Shown: one piece after another, positions 17,876 through 26,721 of the stretch
How positions within the stretch are numbered: the first letter of the stretch is position 1
Layout of the letters: every line of letters begins with the position of its first letter
Source of the DNA: Aliiroseovarius subalbicans
GTDB taxonomy: Bacteria; Pseudomonadota; Alphaproteobacteria; Rhodobacterales; Rhodobacteraceae
DNA length: 64,000 bases
Reading direction: 5' to 3'
NCBI RefSeq assembly: GCF_022678625.1
Contig: NZ_JALBYQ010000001.1
Coordinates: 310,001-374,000, forward strand
Program-made: the position numbers and the translations under genes
The notes under the pieces: generated by a model
The model's database searches: none
The model's input: only the letters and a program-made list of their open reading frames with translations
Told to the model about the DNA's origin: nothing

Positions 17876-19726
17876 TCAGCCGCCTGATTTGTCGCCCTTG
17901 TCCAGGTCTTCGCCAAACAGCTTGGTCAGAAGCGCGGTCTCCATGTCCTTTTCCAGCTCCATCGAGCGTTGCACATAGCCTTCGTTTTCTTCGATCGGCG
18001 TGTTCGGATCCCAAAGATGGGCCAGTTCGCGCACAGCATAGCGGTCGTGCTTGAAATACATGCGCTCGGCTTCGCTGGCTTCGAAATCAGACAGGCCAAT
18101 GTTTTCAAGCGCGTAACGTCCGGCGCGCAGGGAGCTGTCGAACAATTCCCGCACGATGTCGTTGGCGCCCGCTTTGTAGAGCGCAAAGACATGCGCCCGG
18201 TCGCGGGCGCGCACCACGATGTGCAGATCCGGACGCTGTTGGCGGGCATGGCGCACGATACGGGTGGCAGCCTTGTGGTCGTTCACCGTCACCACCAACA
18301 CGCGGGCGGTGGCAAGGCCTGCGGCGTTCAGCAGGTCGGGTCGGGTGGGATCGCCGTAAAAGCTTTTCACCCCGAAACCACGCATCAGCTGAATCGTTTC
18401 AAGGTCGTTGTCCAGCACCGTGGTCTGAAACCCGGCCGAGCGCACCAGCCGGTTCACCACCTGACCGAAACGGCCAATGCCGATGATGATCACGCGATGT
18501 GTTTCCTTGATCTTGTCGGGCGCGCGGTGGGGGCGGTGCTCGGATAGGTATTTCGACAGGATGTCGTAGAAAATGAAAAACAGCGGTGTCAGCAGCATTG
18601 ATAGGGTGATGACCAGCAGCAGTTCGTTGGCCAATCCAGGCGCGATCACGCCCTGGCCCAGGCTGAAGGACACCAAGACAAAGCCAAATTCCCCGGCCTG
18701 TGCCAGGCCCAGCGTGAACAGCCAACGATCCCGGCCTTTCAGACCGAACGCCAGGGCAAGACCGAAAAGCACGGCACCCTTTACGGCCATCAGCGATAGG
18801 GTGAGGGCCAGAAGCTCTCCGGGGTTTTCCAAAAATCGGGCCATGTTAATGCCCGCGCCGACGGTGATGAAGAACAGGCCAAGCAGCAGGCCTTTGAACG
18901 GTTGAAGGTCGCTTTCCAGCTCATGCCGGAATTCGGAGTTGGCCAGGACGACGCCGGCCATGAAGGTGCCCAGGGCGGGCGACAGGCCCACCATGTTCAT
19001 CACAACCGCGATGCCAACGACGATCAGAAGCGCGAATGCGGTGTGCATTTCGCGCAGACGGGCCGCGTCGATGAAGAAAAACAGTGGGCGGATCAGGTAT
19101 TTACCGGCCAGGATCACCGCGCCGACCGCGCTTAGGGTCACAAGGGTCACGCCCCAACCGGGCAGGCCATCGACCAGTGACAGCGCCACGTGGTCGGCAT
19201 CATGCACAACCTGTCCGGCGGACAAAAGCGGCAGCACCGCCAGCATCGGGATCACTGCGATGTCCTGGGTTAAAAGGACCGAGAAGCTGGAGCGCCCGCC
19301 GCCGGTCGGCATCAATCCCTTTTCCGTCAAGGTCTGCAACACGATCGCGGTCGAGCTGAGCGCCAGCATCATGCCGATCGCCAGGGCGGTGGGAAAGCCC
19401 TGGCCAACGGCCAGAAGGGCCGCGGTGACCAGCGTCATCGTCAGCGTGATCTGAAGCCCGCCAAGGCCCAGAAGACGGTGGCGCATGTCCCACAGCGCGC
19501 GGGGTTCCAGCTCCAACCCGATCAGGAACAGCATCATCACCACGCCGAATTCGGCAAAGTGCTGCAAATCCTGTGTCTCGGAGCCGACCAGGCCCAGAAG
19601 CGGGCCAATCACCAGGCCCGCCAGCAGGTATCCCAGAACCGACCCCAGGCGCAGGCGCGAGGCGATGGGCACGGCGATCACCGCCGCGCCAAGATAGATC
19701 GTGGCCTGAAAGAGGAAACTTTCCAT
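17876..19726 (-). CDS. KefB/KefC-type monovalent cation:proton antiporter (CPA2)
   Basis: A 616-residue inner-membrane protein. About 12 hydrophobic segments (residues 1-385) form the Na_H_Exchanger domain, with LIGLELEPRALWD and ALSSTAIVLQTL characteristic of CPA2. A cytosolic RCK/TrkA-N nucleotide-binding domain follows (VIIIGIGRFGQVVNRLVRS, then GDPTRPDLLNAAG). The C-terminal tail is acidic. Such proteins exchange K+ or Na+ for H+, often gated by NAD(H) or glutathione adducts. A paralogue with the same architecture lies at 35904-37769. Ion specificity is unresolved. Confidence 0.92.
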   Translation of the reverse strand: MESFLFQATIYLGAAVIAVPIASRLRLGSVLGYLLAGLVIGPLLGLVGSETQDLQHFAEFGVVMMLFLIGLELEPRALWDMRHRLLGLGGLQITLTMTLVTAALLAVGQGFPTALAIGMMLALSSTAIVLQTLTEKGLMPTGGGRSSFSVLLTQDIAVIPMLAVLPLLSAGQVVHDADHVALSLVDGLPGWGVTLVTLSAVGAVILAGKYLIRPLFFFIDAARLREMHTAFALLIVVGIAVVMNMVGLSPALGTFMAGVVLANSEFRHELESDLQPFKGLLLGLFFITVGAGINMARFLENPGELLALTLSLMAVKGAVLFGLALAFGLKGRDRWLFTLGLAQAGEFGFVLVSFSLGQGVIAPGLANELLLVITLSMLLTPLFFIFYDILSKYLSEHRPHRAPDKIKETHRVIIIGIGRFGQVVNRLVRSAGFQTTVLDNDLETIQLMRGFGVKSFYGDPTRPDLLNAAGLATARVLVVTVNDHKAATRIVRHARQQRPDLHIVVRARDRAHVFALYKAGANDIVRELFDSSLRAGRYALENIGLSDFEASEAERMYFKHDRYAVRELAHLWDPNTPIEENEGYVQRSMELEKDMETALLTKLFGEDLDKGDKSGG

Positions 19727-19798
19727 GCATCCGATATTGCAGCGTGTCAGGGACTTGGCAACGGGGAAATGTGCCGCGGCGGGGTCAGGGCACCGGGT

Positions 19799-20035
19799 TC
19801 AAAATGGTGTGGATGAGCCGCGCGTTCTTATCAATATGCCCGTCTGGATCCGGTCCCACAGTTCCCAGAACAGGTACTTCGGCGTGCCGGGGTGACGGAT
19901 GACCTTGTGCGGTGCGCCCAGAAGTTCATCCCATTCAAAGCCCGAAACCCGGCGAAACACGTAGTTTCCCGTCTTAATCACATCGCGACTGTCAGCACTG
20001 GAGGAGAGGACTTCATCCAGAACGAACGTAGCCAC
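19799..20035 (-). pseudogene. Truncated PAS domain of a methyl-accepting chemotaxis-type protein
   Basis: A 78-codon frame from a GTG start. Its middle part, VSGFEWDELLGAPHKVIRHP followed by a short linker and FWELWDRIQTG, matches the first half of the PAS domain that opens many rhodobacterial chemotaxis receptors. In intact proteins this is followed by a segment of the type 'AYVKN...DG.YYWV', then the receptor signalling domain. Here the frame ends after an unrelated 10-residue tail, and no continuation is visible in any frame before the antiporter gene. It is most likely the relic of a deletion; a short functional PAS protein is less likely. Confidence 0.65.
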
Positions 20036-20172
20036 GCCGCGGGTCGGGCGAAGTCTGATACGGCGGTCGACCTAAGGGACGGTTGGGGCACGCTCCTGCT
20101 TGGGCGGGGTTGGGGTCGCCCCCATGCGGAATCGACAGGGTTTGCCGTGTGGCAAACGCCGCGATGCTCCCG

Positions 20173-20628
20173 TCAGGTTGGCAGCGGCGCGTCGGGTTTC
20201 ATCTGATCCATGACGATCTGGCTTTGCACCCGCGCCACGGACGGATGCACCAACAGCACCTCGTGGATCAGCGTGTTCAACGCGGGCAGGTCTTCGCAAT
20301 ACACCCGCAGAAGGTAGTCGGCTTCCCCTGTCAGGGTCCAGGCTGAGATCACCTCGCGCCGGGCCGCGATCAGCTGGGCGAAGGCGCGCGCGGCCTCGGG
20401 GGCGTGGCTGGCCATCTGCACCTGCACGAAGCTTTGCACGCTCAGCCCGACGCGGGCGGGATCCAACCGTGCGGCATAGCCCAGGATATAGCCCTGATCC
20501 TCCAACCGCTGGCGCCGTCGCCCGGCTTGGGAGGCAGACAGGTTTAGCCGTGCGCCCAGCTCCTGTGCGGTCAGGTGGGCGTTTTTCTGGAGCGCATCCA
20601 GAAGGCGGGAATCAGTGTCGTCCAGCAT
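20173..20628 (-). CDS. Lrp/AsnC-family transcriptional regulator
   Basis: A 151-residue regulator. The N-terminal helix-turn-helix runs LLDALQKNAHLTAQELGARL then LSASQAGRRRQRLEDQGYI. The C-terminal RAM (ligand-binding, oligomerising) domain contains EVISAWTLTGEADYLLRVYC and the VHPSVARVQSQIVM ending. It is divergent from the 4-hydroxyphenylpyruvate dioxygenase gene with 141 bp between, so it probably controls tyrosine or phenylalanine catabolism in response to an amino acid (inference from position). Confidence 0.92.
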   Translation of the reverse strand: MLDDTDSRLLDALQKNAHLTAQELGARLNLSASQAGRRRQRLEDQGYILGYAARLDPARVGLSVQSFVQVQMASHAPEAARAFAQLIAARREVISAWTLTGEADYLLRVYCEDLPALNTLIHEVLLVHPSVARVQSQIVMDQMKPDAPLPT

Positions 20629-20769
20629 GCGGGAACCTCGCGTGTTTTCGCCACTATACGCGCAGAACCCGCGAAATTTAGCAAGTAAATCGGGTAATAC
20701 GCGCGCAAACCCCGCACGACCTGCGTCAAACTGTCAGCGAAACGCTTAACATGTTACAGGAGACGCGCG

Positions 20770-21867
20770 ATGGGACCTTTCCCGCATGATGCCCCGAAGG
20801 CCACGATTTCCGAAGAAAACCCCGCCGGCACCGACGGGTTCGAATTTGTCGAGTTCGCCCACCCGGATCCGCAAGCGCTGCGCGATGTGTTCGTGAAAAT
20901 GGGCTTTACCCACACCGCCAACCACAAGACCCAAAAGGTCGAGCTGTGGCAGCAGGGCGATGTGACCTACCTGATCAACATGGAGCCGGGCAGCCACGCG
21001 GCCGAATTCATCGACACCCACGGCCCCTGTGCGCCGTCGATGGCCTGGCGCGTTGTGGATGCCAGAGTGGCGTTTGACCACGCCGTGGCCAATGGCGCGC
21101 GTCCCTATGAGGGCGACGGCAAGACGATGGATGTGCCCGCGATCTATGGTATCGGCGACAGCCTGCTTTACTTCATCGACACGTATCATGACACCTCGGC
21201 CTATAACGCCGAGTTCGACTGGATTGCCGATGCGCATCCGGCAGGGGTCGGGTTCTATTACCTCGATCACCTGACGCACAACGTGTTCACGGGCAACATG
21301 GACAAGTGGTTCAAGTTCTACGGCAATCTGTTCAACTTCCGCGAAATCCGGTTTTTCGACATTCAAGGCAAGTTCACCGGGCTGTTTTCCCGCGCGCTGA
21401 CCAGCCCCTGCGGCAAAATCCGCATCCCGATCAACGAAGACCGGGGCAAGGAAGGGCAGATCGTTGCCTACCTCAAGAAATACAACGGCGAAGGCATTCA
21501 GCACATCGCCGTGGGCACCGATGACATCTATGCCTCGGTCGACCTGATCGCGGATCGCGGGTTGAAGTTCATGCCGGGGCCGAACGAGGCCTATTACGAC
21601 ATGTCCTATGACCGTGTGAAGGGGCACGCGGAACCCAAGGACAAGATGATGAAGCACGGCATCCTGATCGACGGCGAAGGCGTCGTGGGTGGGGGCGAAA
21701 CGCGCTGCCTGCTGCAGATCTTCTCAAAAACCGTGATCGGGCCGATCTTCTTTGAGTTCATCCAACGCAAGGGCGATGACGGGTTCGGCGAAGGCAACTT
21801 CAAGGCTCTGTTTGAATCGATCGAGCGTGAGCAGATCGAAAACGGTGAGATCAGCGCAGCCGAATAG
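20770..21867 (+). CDS. hppD: 4-hydroxyphenylpyruvate dioxygenase
   Basis: A 365-residue Fe(II) enzyme converting 4-hydroxyphenylpyruvate to homogentisate in tyrosine degradation. It has two VOC-type domains. Iron ligands are expected in GVGFYYLDHLTHNV, GIQHIAVGTDD and the C-terminal FFEFIQRKGDDGFGEGNF motif, which is a hallmark of the family. An AGGAGACG site precedes the ATG. It has its own downstream terminator. The divergent Lrp-type gene is the likely regulator. Homogentisate dioxygenase is not in this window. Confidence 0.95.
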   Translation: MGPFPHDAPKATISEENPAGTDGFEFVEFAHPDPQALRDVFVKMGFTHTANHKTQKVELWQQGDVTYLINMEPGSHAAEFIDTHGPCAPSMAWRVVDARVAFDHAVANGARPYEGDGKTMDVPAIYGIGDSLLYFIDTYHDTSAYNAEFDWIADAHPAGVGFYYLDHLTHNVFTGNMDKWFKFYGNLFNFREIRFFDIQGKFTGLFSRALTSPCGKIRIPINEDRGKEGQIVAYLKKYNGEGIQHIAVGTDDIYASVDLIADRGLKFMPGPNEAYYDMSYDRVKGHAEPKDKMMKHGILIDGEGVVGGGETRCLLQIFSKTVIGPIFFEFIQRKGDDGFGEGNFKALFESIEREQIENGEISAAE

Positions 21868-21882
21868 GTCTGATCCAACGGA

Positions 21883-21937
21883 GTGCCTTCGGCACGCTTG
21901 ATATTTTGATGGGCGCCCGGCTTTGTCGGGCGCCTTT
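21883..21937 (+). terminator. Tandem hairpins ending hppD transcription
   Basis: A first hairpin, GTGCC-TTC-GGCAC (21883-21895), is followed by a stronger one, GGCGCCCG (21912-21919) pairing with CGGGCGCC (21927-21934), then TTTCTT. It lies between hppD and the convergent large minus-strand gene. Confidence 0.75.
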
Positions 21938-21939
21938 CT

Positions 21940-24813
21940 TCATCCGAGCGGCAGGACTTCAAGGGTCAGCGAGCGGCTGCCCTTCTGGTAGACCAGCTTG
22001 TTGCTGGAAATCGCGGTGACCTTGCCGCCGTCCAATCGGTCCCCCACACGCACTTTCACGTAGCGGCCATTGGACAGGCGGACCAGCGCGCGGCGGGAGT
22101 TCGACGCACCGTAGATGCCGATCAGGTTTACTTTGCGCAGGTTGATCGCGTTCTTCACCGTGGCCTGCTGCGCGACTGACGCGCGGGTCGGGATTTTCGG
22201 CGTCGTGGTGGCGGCCGCGGCCGAGACCGAGCTGCCATCCGAGGCGTTGGCGTTTTCACGCGCGCGTTCGACGATGCGGGCGAAGTTGCGCGGGCGGTGG
22301 TCGGGCTTGGGTGAGGTCGCAATGGCTTGTTCGGTGGGGGCAGCGGCGATGTCTTCCTCGGCCTGTTCGGCGGCTTCGGCCAGCGCCTCGGCGACCGCAT
22401 CCGGGTCGGGTTGCGGCGGCAGCGCGCGTTCGGGGCGACGGCTGGGCCGGATCGCGGCCAGCTGGGCGCGGGTATAGCCCCCCAAGGTGGCGCGTTCGTT
22501 GCCCTCAACCAGACCTTCGGGGCGACGGTTGGGGCGAATACGTGGAATGTCAGGCTGATCAGGCACTTCGACCGCCGGGGCGGTGCCTGGGCGGCGTCCC
22601 GTCACAACTGGTGGCCGTCCTGCAAAGACAAAGACCCCGTCCGGGGTCAGGGTGCCTTCCGGCGTGGCGCGAACCAGACCGCGCTCATCAAGGTCGAAGG
22701 TGCTGCCACGGGGCGGGGGTGGGGCTTGCGCCGGTGGCCTGGGATCAGCGCCCGCCAGACGTTCAGGTGGTAGTGCGATGGCATCATGGCTGTCGGTGCG
22801 CGGGTCGATCGAGGCGACATAGAGGTCGTCGATCCGCCCGCCTTGTGCCTCGACCGGGGGGTCGGGCGCGCGCTGCCAGATGCCAGTGGCGGCATAGCGC
22901 GCCTCGGCAGCGGCCCGGGTCAGCGGGTCGGGGGTCTCGGGGATCGGATCAGGCGCCGCGGGGGATTCATCCAGGGCGGGCGCGAATTCCTCGGCGATGA
23001 TCGCGTCGGTCGGATCTTCGTTCAGCGGTCGGGTTTCGGTTGTCGGGGTTGCAACTGTGAAATCCGGCTCGTTTCCGCCAAACAACGACGCGTTGTCATC
23101 GCTGAGAAAGAACATCGACCAGACCGCCGCAATGGCCATTGCCAGTAGCAAAAGCAGGGTCAGCATCAGACCCAGATAAGGCGGTTTGCCACCGACGTTC
23201 TGATTGTTGCGTGCTCCGAAGACGGTCAGGCTGTCCGCCTCCGAAGGCTTCGGCGGTGGGGCGACACTGGTATCGGTCGCGGTGGCATCCGCCGTGCGCT
23301 TGCCCAAAGCGGGCACGAAGGGGCGGGCAGATTTCGGCGGTTTGGACGTTTCCGGAACGGGAGCAGCTGCGACTGCGGCGCGTTTGGCGTCGCGCCGTTC
23401 GGCCGCTTTGTCACTGGCTTTGGACGCGGCCGCCTTGCCAGCCTTCGCTGCACCGGACAACCCCTTGCGGGTCGCTGACAAAAGCGCGGCACCGGACGCG
23501 GCGGCCTTTTTCGCAACGTCGGATGTGTTGGGCTCGGGCTCTTTCGCGACAACACTGTCATCGGCCAACAGGCTGGGCGCGGTGACCGGAACATGTGGTT
23601 GCGGCACATCGCGTGAGGCGACGCCCAACTTGGGCGCGCCGGGCTTGGCCGTGTCCGGGCCGTGGATCTTGGCGTCAGCGGCCGGGTGCTGAACCGGGGG
23701 CGCCATGGAGACGCGCGGCGCGATTTTGTCGAGCGAGCTGGGCGCATCAGCATCAGACGCATCCTCCGGTCCCGGCACAGTGCCGCGGCGGGTTGCGAAA
23801 GCCGGGGGGGCTGTGTCCACGGGCGGATCGTCCGGGGTTCGGTCCTGGGGCGCCGTGGCGGCAAGTTCAGCGGTGTCAGATGAGGCGCCTGGCGCCACCG
23901 GCTCAGATTTCGCCTTGGCAGGCTTTTTTACCTTTTTCTTCCTGGGCTTGGGCGCTGGCGGTGTGTCGTCTTCGGGCAAATCACGGATCACCGGGGTGAT
24001 CGGTTGCAGCGGTGCGGGTTCGTCGGTGTCATCCGGCGTGGGCGGGAAGGGGGCCAGAACCGGTGAAGGGTCAGGCGCGGGTTTAGCTTTTGGCGCTTCG
24101 GGGGCGGGGGTCGGCTCTGCCGGTTCGGGATCAGCCGCGGGATCGGGCACCGAGTCCAGAAGCGCATCGATCGAGTCGTCCGTCGGGGGTGTGGGATTCG
24201 ATGCAGGCTCTGGTTCCGGCACGGGGTCCGGCTCTGGAACGGCGACAGGATCCTGCAATATCGCAGCTTTGGTCTGGCGCGGCACGGGTTTGCTGTCGGG
24301 CTCGACCCGCTCGCCGGGTCCCAGAATGGCCGCCGCGCTCTTGGATTTGCCAAAGAAGGCCTCGCCACTGAAGCCTTTGCCGTCGGCCCGGGCCGCGAAA
24401 CTGACCGGGTTCAACCGGTGTTCGGCGGCGAAAGCTTCAGCCTCATCCAGAGTTTCACGCGCCAGCACGGCGACATGGACCTGGTCGCCTTCCGCGCGCC
24501 AATCGAACACCAGGTCGCCCACTGCATAGGGTGTCAGCCCCTCAAGTCCGGCGCGGATCTGCACCTCGCGGGCGATGTCGTCGGGGCCGGGGGCAGTCAG
24601 GCTGGTAAAAAGAACCTGCGAGTTCGGAACGATCAGCTTGGTCGTGACGCCGCCCTGTTCCAGGTCTGACGCGGTCTTGCGCAGCAGGTCGACCTTCTGC
24701 GGCAGTTCGGGGTCATCCAGCGCAACGTCGCCCACCAGCGTCCAACCGCTTTTGGAGCGATGAAACAGCCCGATGCCGTCATGGCTGAGGTCCAGCGCGA
24801 AATTCGGTTTCAT
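21940..24813 (-). CDS. Large proline/alanine-rich single-pass membrane protein, possible PilM/GspL-PilP/GspC-like fusion
   Basis: A 957-residue protein. Residues 1-150 form a folded domain with a strand pattern like the actin-like PilM/GspL cytoplasmic domains (MKPNFALDLSHDGIGLFHR, IVPNSQVLFTSLTAPG). Residues about 170-530 are Pro/Ala/Asp-rich and Lys-rich, apparently disordered. One membrane helix lies near 541-565 (LMLTLLLLLAMAIAAVWSMF). A second long linker with repeated RPSRRPE/RPNRRPEG motifs follows. The last 60 residues (YVKVRVGDRLDGGKVTAI) resemble the PilP/GspC homology region. Orthologues have sometimes been labelled 'translation initiation factor 2' because of low-complexity matches; nothing here supports that. 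The domain resemblance is inferred by eye. Confidence 0.7.
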   Translation of the reverse strand: MKPNFALDLSHDGIGLFHRSKSGWTLVGDVALDDPELPQKVDLLRKTASDLEQGGVTTKLIVPNSQVLFTSLTAPGPDDIAREVQIRAGLEGLTPYAVGDLVFDWRAEGDQVHVAVLARETLDEAEAFAAEHRLNPVSFAARADGKGFSGEAFFGKSKSAAAILGPGERVEPDSKPVPRQTKAAILQDPVAVPEPDPVPEPEPASNPTPPTDDSIDALLDSVPDPAADPEPAEPTPAPEAPKAKPAPDPSPVLAPFPPTPDDTDEPAPLQPITPVIRDLPEDDTPPAPKPRKKKVKKPAKAKSEPVAPGASSDTAELAATAPQDRTPDDPPVDTAPPAFATRRGTVPGPEDASDADAPSSLDKIAPRVSMAPPVQHPAADAKIHGPDTAKPGAPKLGVASRDVPQPHVPVTAPSLLADDSVVAKEPEPNTSDVAKKAAASGAALLSATRKGLSGAAKAGKAAASKASDKAAERRDAKRAAVAAAPVPETSKPPKSARPFVPALGKRTADATATDTSVAPPPKPSEADSLTVFGARNNQNVGGKPPYLGLMLTLLLLLAMAIAAVWSMFFLSDDNASLFGGNEPDFTVATPTTETRPLNEDPTDAIIAEEFAPALDESPAAPDPIPETPDPLTRAAAEARYAATGIWQRAPDPPVEAQGGRIDDLYVASIDPRTDSHDAIALPPERLAGADPRPPAQAPPPPRGSTFDLDERGLVRATPEGTLTPDGVFVFAGRPPVVTGRRPGTAPAVEVPDQPDIPRIRPNRRPEGLVEGNERATLGGYTRAQLAAIRPSRRPERALPPQPDPDAVAEALAEAAEQAEEDIAAAPTEQAIATSPKPDHRPRNFARIVERARENANASDGSSVSAAAATTTPKIPTRASVAQQATVKNAINLRKVNLIGIYGASNSRRALVRLSNGRYVKVRVGDRLDGGKVTAISSNKLVYQKGSRSLTLEVLPLG

Positions 24814-24965
24814 GGTCGCCTGCCTGCAAATCTTCCCACATGATCAGGTCGCCCCGGCCACAGCGTTGAAACTATAGCAGGATATTGCCCAAGGAAAGGG
24901 GCCAGTCCAGAGGGGCTTGTGGGGCGCGGGAAATGGCGCAAGGGTGGCAGGAAATGGAGAGTATC

Positions 24966-25655
24966 ATGCGTATTTTGGCAGCAATACTAGCGCTGGTTCT
25001 GGCGCTTCCGGCCACGGCAAGCGACGCCGGGCGGATTGTGGTGACCGGCACGGGCGTTGCGTCACAGGCGCCGGACATGGCGACGATCACCCTCGGGGTG
25101 CGCGCCGAGGCGAAAACGGCGGTGGCGGCGTTGGAACAGGCCTCGATGGCGATGCGCGCGGTGTTGGAGCACCTGCGCGCGGCGGGGGTGGCCGAGGAAG
25201 ATCTGCAAACCTCGGACCTGGCCTTGCGCCCCCGCTATTCCAACCGGTCTTCGTCCAGTGATGGCCCGCCGACGATCGCCGGGTTCGAGGCGTCAAACAT
25301 GCTGCAAGTTCGGCTGCGCGACTTGTCTGGTGTGGGCGAGGTGTTGGATATGGTGACCGCAGAAGGAGCGAATGAATTCAGGAGCTTGCAATTCGGTCTT
25401 CAGGTTCCTGATCCGCTGCGGGATGCCGCCCGTGTGGCGGCGGTGAAGGACGCGATGGCACGCGCCACACTTTATGCCGAAGCCGCCGGTGTGCCCCTTG
25501 GCCCTGTGCTGGAAATCAGCGAAGCAGGCGCCGCCCCGCGCCCGGTGATGCGGGCTGAGATGTCGATGATGGACGCCGGCGGCGGCGTCCCGGTCGCTGG
25601 CGGAGAGTTGGACATGCGCGCCGAGGTCACGATGATCTTTGCCTTGGGAGAGTGA
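24966..25655 (+). CDS. SIMPL-domain (DUF541) exported protein
   Basis: A 229-residue protein with a signal peptide (MRILAAILALVLALPATAS) and a SIMPL/DUF541 domain: IVVTGTGVASQAPDMATITL at the N-terminus, DLALRPRY and the conserved ARVAAVKDAMARATLYAEAA helix. The family sits in the periplasm or envelope; members such as E. coli YggE affect oxidative-stress tolerance, with no defined enzymatic role. The ATG at 24966 follows GGAGAGTATC; upstream in-frame starts would bury the signal peptide. Confidence 0.9.
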   Translation: MRILAAILALVLALPATASDAGRIVVTGTGVASQAPDMATITLGVRAEAKTAVAALEQASMAMRAVLEHLRAAGVAEEDLQTSDLALRPRYSNRSSSSDGPPTIAGFEASNMLQVRLRDLSGVGEVLDMVTAEGANEFRSLQFGLQVPDPLRDAARVAAVKDAMARATLYAEAAGVPLGPVLEISEAGAAPRPVMRAEMSMMDAGGGVPVAGGELDMRAEVTMIFALGE

Positions 25656-25670
25656 GACGACCGCGCCGCG

Positions 25671-26615
25671 CTAGGCGTCAGACAGACCAAGGATCGCCCG
25701 CGCAATCCCTTCAACATGCACAAAATCGGTGCCACAGCAGCCTCCGAACACGGTCATGTGCGGAAATCTGAGTTTGAGGTCGCGATGTTGCGCGGCCAAT
25801 TCATCCGGGTCCCCTTCCTCCAGATGCCCAAGCTGGCACAAGATGCCGTGCTCAAGCGATGATGCGTTCGACCGGACCCCTTGGACCCGCCGGGTCCAAT
25901 CCGCGTCGTCCAGCGCGGGGACAAAATCCACCGGATGCGCGCAATTGAGCATGTAGTAAGCCGGGGCGTTGTCCGTTGCTGCATCCACGGCCCTGATCGC
26001 GTCGCCAAGGGTTTCCCCACTGCCCAAACGCTGGTCTTTTTCGATCGTGAAGGAGATTACGACGGGGATCGCGGCGTCTTTGGCGGCACGGGTCATCCCG
26101 ATTGCCTCTTCCACGGAATTCAGCGTCAGCGCGGTGACCAGATCCGCCTTGGCGGCGACGAATGTCTCAATCTGTTCAGCATGATAGGCTTGCGCCTGCG
26201 CGGCGCTCAACGTCTGGTGCAGGTCATAGGCGTCGCCTTTTGGGCCGATACAGCCGCTGATCAAAACCTGCTCGGGTGCCAACCCGACGTCCGCGGCCAC
26301 GTCGCGATACAGCGCCAGGCAGCGGTGGTTCATTTCGGCCAGCGCGTCCTTGGAATAGCCCAGCAAATCCCCCCAATCGCGGCTGGCGCGGTAGGTCAGG
26401 CTGTCAAAGATGAAGCCGGTGCCAAGCGACAGGGCGATCCGGGCGAAAGCGGTGTAATACTCGCGCAGGGCCGCGGCGCCTTGGTCGTTATTGAGCAGGT
26501 GAAAGGCGCTGAAATTGGTCAGCTTTTGACCACGTTTGTATTCCAACCAGGTCTCGGTCCCGCCGTCTGTCAGAAACAGAATGTCTGATTGGTGGGGCAG
26601 GAGGGCGCTGTTCAT
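25671..26615 (-). CDS. Homocysteine S-methyltransferase-family protein
   Basis: A 314-residue zinc-dependent methyltransferase-like TIM barrel. FLTDGGTETWLEY opens the barrel, LISGCIGPKGDAY matches the family, and the zinc-binding Cys residues are in YMLNCAHP and FGGCCGTDFVHVEGIA. Members transfer methyl groups from S-methylmethionine or betaine-type donors to homocysteine. The ATG at 26615 is preferred over a TTG at 26633. Its neighbour metY also makes homocysteine, giving a plausible methionine-synthesis pair, although a terminator lies between them. Confidence 0.88.
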   Translation of the reverse strand: MNSALLPHQSDILFLTDGGTETWLEYKRGQKLTNFSAFHLLNNDQGAAALREYYTAFARIALSLGTGFIFDSLTYRASRDWGDLLGYSKDALAEMNHRCLALYRDVAADVGLAPEQVLISGCIGPKGDAYDLHQTLSAAQAQAYHAEQIETFVAAKADLVTALTLNSVEEAIGMTRAAKDAAIPVVISFTIEKDQRLGSGETLGDAIRAVDAATDNAPAYYMLNCAHPVDFVPALDDADWTRRVQGVRSNASSLEHGILCQLGHLEEGDPDELAAQHRDLKLRFPHMTVFGGCCGTDFVHVEGIARAILGLSDA

Positions 26616-26680
26616 CGGAACGATCCACTTCAAAGCTCAGGACTTTCCTGAGTGGACGCGGAAACCTGTCCCAAACGCAA

Positions 26681-26711
26681 GGGAAACGGCCCCGTTATGC
26701 AAACGGGGCCG
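26681..26711 (-). terminator. Intrinsic terminator of metY
   Basis: On the minus strand, CGGCCCCG (26711-26704) pairs with CGGGGCCG (26694-26687) and is followed by TTTCCC. It begins about 11 bp after the metY stop codon. Confidence 0.8.
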
Positions 26712-26721
26712 TGTTTTGGGA

